In this document: positions 59,611 to 64,000 of the stretch, piece by piece
Layout: every line of letters starts with the position of its first letter
How positions within the stretch are numbered: position 1 is the stretch's first letter
DNA from: Chryseobacterium gwangjuense
Lineage (GTDB): Bacteria > Bacteroidota > Bacteroidia > Flavobacteriales > Weeksellaceae
Assembly (NCBI RefSeq): GCF_021311115.1
Contig: NZ_JAJTNP010000005.1
Coordinates: forward strand, 62,001 to 126,000
DNA: 64,000 nucleotides
Direction of reading: 5' to 3'
The notes under the pieces: model-generated
Databases searched by the model: none
Told to the model about the DNA's origin: nothing
The model's input: only the letters and a program-made list of their open reading frames with translations
Made by a program: the position numbers and the translations under genes

Positions 59611-61197
59611 ATGAAACCTGAAACTTTAAACAACATTCTCGAAGAAGATATTCTTTCCGAAGATTCCAAAGAAAAACTTGCCAGCTTGTATGATAAGATT
59701 TCTAACAAAGAGTTTTCTGATCTTTTGGATGCACGAGGTAATCAATATGTCGAATTTGTACAGGAAGGAGGCGGAGTTTGGGGAAGTGCACTGGTAGGTT
59801 ATCTTTATGGTCTTGAAATTTTCGGAGTCCGGTTTCTGAAAATTGCAGGAACAAGTGCAGGAGCTATTAATACGATGCTTATTGCAGCTTGTAAAACTAA
59901 AGAGGAAGCAAAAAGTGAAGTCATCAAAGACATTCTTTTCAACTGGAATTTTGCAGATTTCATGGATGGAAAACCGTATGTGAAAACTACCATTCATGCC
60001 ATGCTGAATAATAAGAATTTTATTAAAATTAATGTAATTCTTGCCGTCGTTCTCATGCTTATTCTTGTGATTATTCCTTTTGCTACCCCATCAGAAACTA
60101 CTTTACGAGCGAAATTATTCTTCCTCATCCCTTTAATTCCTATACTTATTGCCTTAATTTGCTTTAAAAAATTTTATAATGACTTTAAAAAGCAAAATAG
60201 TGGTTTCAATCCGGGAAATGCTTTTTTAGACCAAATGAAAGAAGTTCTGAATGGTTTTGGAATAAAGACCGTAGCAGAACTTAATAAGAAATTCATTCAA
60301 AAAGAAGATAAGCTTAACCTCAATTATCGCTACGGAAACGGACAGGAATATTACCATAAAGCTTTGCAGAGTATTGAGAAAATAAAGGAAAACAATTTGG
60401 AGCATATTGATGCTACCCGATATAAAATATTCTACGAGGGAGCCGTAAACAATGATTATTATAAAAACAATCCGTTCTATCAATTAAAATCAGAATATGT
60501 AATTGTTACTACAGATATTAACGCTAAAATAAAAGTGGAGCTTCCAACTATGGCCAATCTTTATTGGTCTGAGGAAGAACTGAAACACATCAGTCCCGCT
60601 GAGTTTGTACGGGCATCGATGTCCGTTCCTTTCTTCTTTGAGCCTATGCAAAAACGTATTGATAAAGATGATGATTCTGTAAAATACGCATGGAAATTCT
60701 GGATGAATACCACACAGGAGAATATTTACCCGGTAGGAATTTTCATTGACGGTGGAAGTATTTCCAACTTCCCTATCGATCTCTTCCATGCGACAGATGT
60801 TTTTTATCCGAGGCTGCCTTTATTTGGAGTACAACTGACCAGTGATTCTGATATCGCTTCCGAAAAAGGAAAAACCAGCGAGCAGATTCTGAAGTCACCG
60901 TTTTCATATGCCGGAAATATCATCAGTACTCTGAAAGGTTTTAATGATAAAACTTTTCTCACTAAACATACTTTCTACCATCTTTTCAGTATTCAGACGG
61001 TCAATTGTGGAACAAGCAACTGGCTCAATTTCTTTATGAAAAAAGAGGAAAAAGAAGAACTTTTCAATCGCGGTTTCCAAGCTGCTCTGGACTTTCTTAC
61101 TCAGTTTGATTGGGAAAAATACAAATATGAAAGAATGATGTTGTCTATGAAAGAAAAGAAGATTTTGAAAGAGGAAGATACCCCGACTGTGGGGTAA
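59611..61197 (+). CDS. Patatin-like phospholipase
   Basis: 528 residues. The oxyanion motif is GGGVWG (residues 53-58) and the nucleophile is Ser82 in AGTSAGAINTM. The Asp of the dyad is in IFIDGGSISNFPID. Two hydrophobic segments (about residues 145-190) lie inside the chain, so the enzyme is probably membrane-attached. The family hydrolyses phospholipid acyl chains. Compared with plain patatins the middle region is longer. A single gene, followed 89 bases on by a small exported protein. Whether it acts in the cell or outside cannot be told. Confidence 0.88.
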   Translation: MKPETLNNILEEDILSEDSKEKLASLYDKISNKEFSDLLDARGNQYVEFVQEGGGVWGSALVGYLYGLEIFGVRFLKIAGTSAGAINTMLIAACKTKEEAKSEVIKDILFNWNFADFMDGKPYVKTTIHAMLNNKNFIKINVILAVVLMLILVIIPFATPSETTLRAKLFFLIPLIPILIALICFKKFYNDFKKQNSGFNPGNAFLDQMKEVLNGFGIKTVAELNKKFIQKEDKLNLNYRYGNGQEYYHKALQSIEKIKENNLEHIDATRYKIFYEGAVNNDYYKNNPFYQLKSEYVIVTTDINAKIKVELPTMANLYWSEEELKHISPAEFVRASMSVPFFFEPMQKRIDKDDDSVKYAWKFWMNTTQENIYPVGIFIDGGSISNFPIDLFHATDVFYPRLPLFGVQLTSDSDIASEKGKTSEQILKSPFSYAGNIISTLKGFNDKTFLTKHTFYHLFSIQTVNCGTSNWLNFFMKKEEKEELFNRGFQAALDFLTQFDWEKYKYERMMLSMKEKKILKEEDTPTVG

Positions 61198-61286
61198 TTA
61201 AAAAGTTATCTTAAATATCATTTTTGAACTTTTTATTCCAAATTCCAAGCACTTTTCTTAAATTTAATCACACCAAACATCAAACT

Positions 61287-61796
61287 ATGAAAAACTCATT
61301 TCTTTCTCTGGTCCTATTCTTCATTTTAGGATTTGGAAATCATGTTAATGCTCAAAAAATATCCGACGGACAATCTATCGACCTCAACGGGATGAGCGTT
61401 GTTTTTAATATCCTGAATAAAGAAAGCATAGAAGTGGGCGGAAAACCTTTTGACCGCTACAAAGTCTCCGCAACGGTAAAAAACAATTCGGAAAAGTCTT
61501 ACAATATCAGACTTTCTGCATTTCCTCAAATCGTAAGTAATATTGGAATTGTAGAACTCGACTGTATTAATGCTACCGGAGCAAAACTGACTTCAAAAAA
61601 GATTCAGTTGAAAATGAAAGCACAGATGATTAATGTTACTTATTCTGCCTATGATAAATCCGGAAAATTCACCAACAATACCATTCCTGTTACCGGAAGC
61701 TATTATTTTGATTCGGGTGATTCTATCAATGATAATGCTATTTTCATTGTTCCACAAGGTGAAAAACCTGATGTATCCGTAAGAAGTTTAAAATAA
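61287..61796 (+). CDS. Small exported protein of unknown function
   Basis: The ATG at 61287 (MKNSFLSLVLFFILGFG) gives a proper signal peptide ending NAQKIS; an earlier in-frame ATG (61224) would precede it with a non-typical extension. About 169 residues, beta-rich, with no conserved motif I recognise. It follows the patatin-like gene in the same direction. A GC-rich hairpin at 61809-61831 ends it. Confidence 0.65.
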   Translation: MKNSFLSLVLFFILGFGNHVNAQKISDGQSIDLNGMSVVFNILNKESIEVGGKPFDRYKVSATVKNNSEKSYNIRLSAFPQIVSNIGIVELDCINATGAKLTSKKIQLKMKAQMINVTYSAYDKSGKFTNNTIPVTGSYYFDSGDSINDNAIFIVPQGEKPDVSVRSLK

Positions 61797-61808
61797 TTTT
61801 ACGCATTG

Positions 61809-61840
61809 CGCCGGCGGAGAATCCGCCGGCGTAAATTTTA
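61809..61840 (+). terminator. GC-rich terminator hairpin
   Basis: CGCCGGCGGA (61809-61818) pairs perfectly with TCCGCCGGCG (61822-61831) around a 3-base loop. The GC content is very high for this genome. It lies between convergent genes. Confidence 0.8.
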
Positions 61841-61864
61841 TGATTTCATCTCTATTTTCTGAAA

Positions 61865-62419
61865 TTATGATCCAATCTTCCACTTTGGATCTTGTTTCAA
61901 GATTTCTTTATAAACAGCACAAGTTTCGTGATGAGCTCCTTTCAGATACCCAATGCTCATGAGAAATTCATTGACAATTTCTCCTCCTGTAAACTTGAAT
62001 GTTTTTTTGAAAAGCTTCATCCATTCCTGTAATGTTTTCGGATGATGTTGCTCTAACCATTTTTCAAATGAACCGAATTCTTTTTGAAGTTCCAGAATAG
62101 TTTTAGCATTTTCTATGGCAGCATTTACTTTCAATTTATTTCTGATAATTCCGGGATCGTTCAAAAGTCTTTCACGATCCGCTTCTGTATAATTTGCCAC
62201 TCTTTCAATTTCAAAATTGTCGTATGCATTTCTGAAGCTTTCTTCTTTTTTCAAAATCGTTTCCCAGCTCAATCCGGCCTGATTAATTTCCATAATCAGT
62301 CTTCCAAACAGTTCATTATCATCATGAATAGGGAACCCATAATGATGATCGTGGTAATTTTTATGAAGTTCTCTCCGGCTTTCCGGCTGCATTCCGTCGA
62401 TCGCTAAACAATAACTCAT
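61865..62419 (-). CDS. tag: DNA-3-methyladenine glycosylase I
   Basis: The start is the ATG at 62419 (MSYCLAIDG); an upstream ATG at 62443 would add 8 residues absent from the family. About 184 residues, normal for Tag. The zinc-site cysteine near the N-terminus (Cys4), the histidine in YHDHHYGFP, and the C-terminal HHETC fit the family. Substrate-pocket region LIMEINQAGLSWETILKKEE is conserved. It removes 3-methyladenine from DNA. It is a single gene on the minus strand. Confidence 0.9.
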   Translation of the reverse strand: MSYCLAIDGMQPESRRELHKNYHDHHYGFPIHDDNELFGRLIMEINQAGLSWETILKKEESFRNAYDNFEIERVANYTEADRERLLNDPGIIRNKLKVNAAIENAKTILELQKEFGSFEKWLEQHHPKTLQEWMKLFKKTFKFTGGEIVNEFLMSIGYLKGAHHETCAVYKEILKQDPKWKIGS

Positions 62420-62536
62420 TTCAGTTTGATTACATTTTACCATGTAAAGATAATTGTAAGTAGTGACAACTGTTTGTCAGGAGGACATTTCAGCTTAAAT
62501 TTATTTCAAAACCGATAATAGCATAAAATAAAACAT

Positions 62537-62544
62537 TAGTTTTG
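62537..62544 (+). promoter_or_regulatory. -7 promoter element (TAGTTTTG)
   Basis: Exact TAnnTTTG, only 5 bases before the ATG at 62550, so the transcript would be almost leaderless. Confidence 0.5.
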
Positions 62545-62549
62545 TAAGA

Positions 62550-62927
62550 ATGTCTTTCCTTAAAGCACATACCCGTTTTTATAAAGCAACTATTATCCTG
62601 TTGCTTTTAACATTTTCATTGTCGCCATGCAGTGTCAAAAGAGATGTGCTTAATATTTTTGATATTCAGTATATCGAGACCTTGAATAAGGTAAAAACAA
62701 CGGTTACCTCTACCTCCAACTGTGATACTTCTTTCCAAAACTCCTCTACCGCTTCAGTTTTCAAAGCAGATCTAAAAGCAAAAAAAATAGATGTTTCTTT
62801 TAGTCTGAATCTGTATTTAAAAAAAACGAGAGAGGAAAAGATCCCTTCAAACTATTCGAAAACCACCACCGGAAACAGTCCACCGAAATACATTTTGTTT
62901 AAGCGATTGAAATTAGACCTGATTTAA
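62550..62927 (+). CDS. Small exported or membrane-anchored protein of unknown function
   Basis: 125 residues with an N-terminal hydrophobic segment (TIILLLLTFSLSPC) that may be a signal peptide or lipoprotein-like end at Cys. The rest is polar (Ser, Thr, Lys) with no motif. It starts 5 bases after a promoter element and ends 50 bases before the doxD-like gene, so the two are probably co-transcribed. No function can be assigned. Confidence 0.55.
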   Translation: MSFLKAHTRFYKATIILLLLTFSLSPCSVKRDVLNIFDIQYIETLNKVKTTVTSTSNCDTSFQNSSTASVFKADLKAKKIDVSFSLNLYLKKTREEKIPSNYSKTTTGNSPPKYILFKRLKLDLI

Positions 62928-62977
62928 GAGTACTCTCAAATCATTTTTAATCAAATTATTTAAACAAATATACTTTA

Positions 62978-63994
62978 ATGAACAATACTACAAGAAATCA
63001 GTCGTATGATATGGCTGGTTTATTTACCTTATCAATCCGCCTTGTTATTGGCTGGACCTACTTTTCAGCTTTCTGGCGCAGACTTGTCCTTGAAAACAAA
63101 TTAATTCCTGACGAAGCAGGCTATATCGGGGAAAAATTCAATCATTTTCTTCCTAATGCTTTAGGTATTAAGCCTATTATTGAATATCTGGTCACTCATC
63201 CTGATATGTTACAAAATTCCATGATCGCTTTTACGCTTATTGAAGCAGTGGTGGGTTTATTGCTGATGTTAGGATTGTTTACCCGGCTTATGAGCATCGG
63301 TGTTTTTGGTCTTGCGATGGGAATTTTATTGGGTTCCGGCTGGATCGGGACAACCTGCCTCGACGAATGGCAAATAGGAATTTTAGGAATTGCAGGCGGA
63401 TTTACTCTTTTCCTGACTGGAAGCAGCTTTTATTCTGCCGATCAGTATTTCCTGAAAAACAACTTCCGTTTTACTTATACAAAATGGTTTAAATGGTTCA
63501 ATTCGGGTGTTCTTCCGTTTTCTAATCTCAAACCTTTTGTTTTAATCGGTTCTGTCATTATTTTTGGATTAACTCTTTTTACCAATCAGTATTTTCATGG
63601 TGGAGTTTGGGGAACGCTGCACAACAAATCTGTAAAGCCAAAACTGGAAATCAGTAACGTTTCATTGCAAAAATCTAATATACAGTTTCAAGTGTATCGA
63701 ACAGAAGGCGTTGATGTCTACGGATCGTTTCTCATCGGAATTCATATTTTAGATCAGCAAGGAAATGTTTTAAAAGAGCTCAACCTTAAGGAACTTTCGG
63801 AATTTCCAAAGGAAAATATTCAAAATCATTATGTTGCTAAAGTAAAACCCGGAAAACATAGTTTGATTATTCCTTTAGGATCAAAAGCAGATATAACAAT
63901 TAACATCAATGACCTGCTTAGCCGTAAAGAAGAGATGTATTCTTTAAAGCTGATTGACATTAGTGGAATTGAATGGAAAGCTAAAATCAATTAA
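62978..63994 (+). CDS. DoxD/DoxA-like protein (thiosulfate:quinone oxidoreductase small subunit type)
   Basis: 338 residues. The N-terminal part, with four or so membrane helices (SIRLVIGWTYFSAFWRR, ALIEAVVGLLLMLGLFTRL, VFGLAMGILLGSGWIG), resembles the DoxD/DoxX family; the short motif GWIGTTCLDEWQ fits it. After residue about 180 there is one more helix and a soluble beta-rich domain (LEISNVSLQKSNIQFQV), which fits DoxA. DoxD-DoxA is known from archaeal thiosulfate:quinone oxidoreductase; in bacteria the fused form has uncertain function. The stop is at 63992-63994, so the gene is complete just inside the window. Confidence 0.75.
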   Translation: MNNTTRNQSYDMAGLFTLSIRLVIGWTYFSAFWRRLVLENKLIPDEAGYIGEKFNHFLPNALGIKPIIEYLVTHPDMLQNSMIAFTLIEAVVGLLLMLGLFTRLMSIGVFGLAMGILLGSGWIGTTCLDEWQIGILGIAGGFTLFLTGSSFYSADQYFLKNNFRFTYTKWFKWFNSGVLPFSNLKPFVLIGSVIIFGLTLFTNQYFHGGVWGTLHNKSVKPKLEISNVSLQKSNIQFQVYRTEGVDVYGSFLIGIHILDQQGNVLKELNLKELSEFPKENIQNHYVAKVKPGKHSLIIPLGSKADITININDLLSRKEEMYSLKLIDISGIEWKAKIN

Positions 63995-64000
63995 AATCCA

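Overview
The window looks like a chromosomal piece of a Chryseobacterium-type flavobacterium (Bacteroidota, Weeksellaceae). The DNA is AT-rich. Several secreted proteins end in type IX secretion (T9SS) sorting domains. There is a hybrid two-component system and a TonB-dependent receptor with an N-terminal carboxypeptidase-like plug extension. Promoters carry the Bacteroidota -7 element TAnnTTTG. The Rhs proteins are of the Bacteroidota DUF6443/DUF5977 kind. The genus is inferred from gene content, not from a marker gene. No rRNA, tRNA or CRISPR array was seen.

Layout: 1-906 is the end of an aspartic-protease-like gene, followed by a 700-base spacer rich in repeats. 1615-10821 is a four-gene unit: a T9SS-sorted protein, a secreted Rhs-like protein, a secreted Rhs protein with a variable C-terminal tail, and a small putative immunity gene. 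10822-13060 is a graveyard of polymorphic-toxin pieces: decayed small frames, two orphan toxin tails, a CPCC-family gene that overlaps one of those tails, and a REP-associated transposase (RAYT) between inverted REP-like sequences. 13107-18081 holds a VOC protein, a Crp-like regulator, a secreted helical protein and an efflux set (DUF3302, HlyD, TolC) with no inner-membrane pump.

18212-32258, on the minus strand, is a complete assimilatory sulfate reduction and cysteine operon. Its order is Rrf2 regulator, cysH, cysD, cysN, cysE, cysK, cobA, cysJ, cysI, a TonB-dependent receptor, and a precorrin-2 dehydrogenase fused to a TauE/SafE permease. The cluster activates sulfate, reduces APS directly (CysH has the iron-sulfur cysteine pairs and no cysC is present), reduces sulfite, makes the siroheme needed for that step, and fixes sulfide into cysteine.

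32723-35699 carries two FAD amino-acid-oxidase-like genes in tandem. 35942-48960 has a hybrid two-component regulator and three large T9SS-exported proteins (LamG, delta-60 repeat, and FN3/GEVED). 49415-63994 is mostly housekeeping: mnmE, an M24 aminopeptidase, pruA, small lipoproteins, a thioredoxin-like protein, fabH, corA, a patatin-like lipase, tag and a DoxD-like protein.

Most worth a second look: (a) the Sec-exported Rhs unit and its graveyard of toxin and immunity pieces; (b) a family of inverted arrays built from phased degenerate short units (7 nt, and once 11 nt), one of which lies in frame inside a coding sequence; (c) a 21-base-period direct repeat just after the hybrid two-component gene, a candidate operator; (d) the siroheme-enzyme/permease fusion in the sulfur operon.
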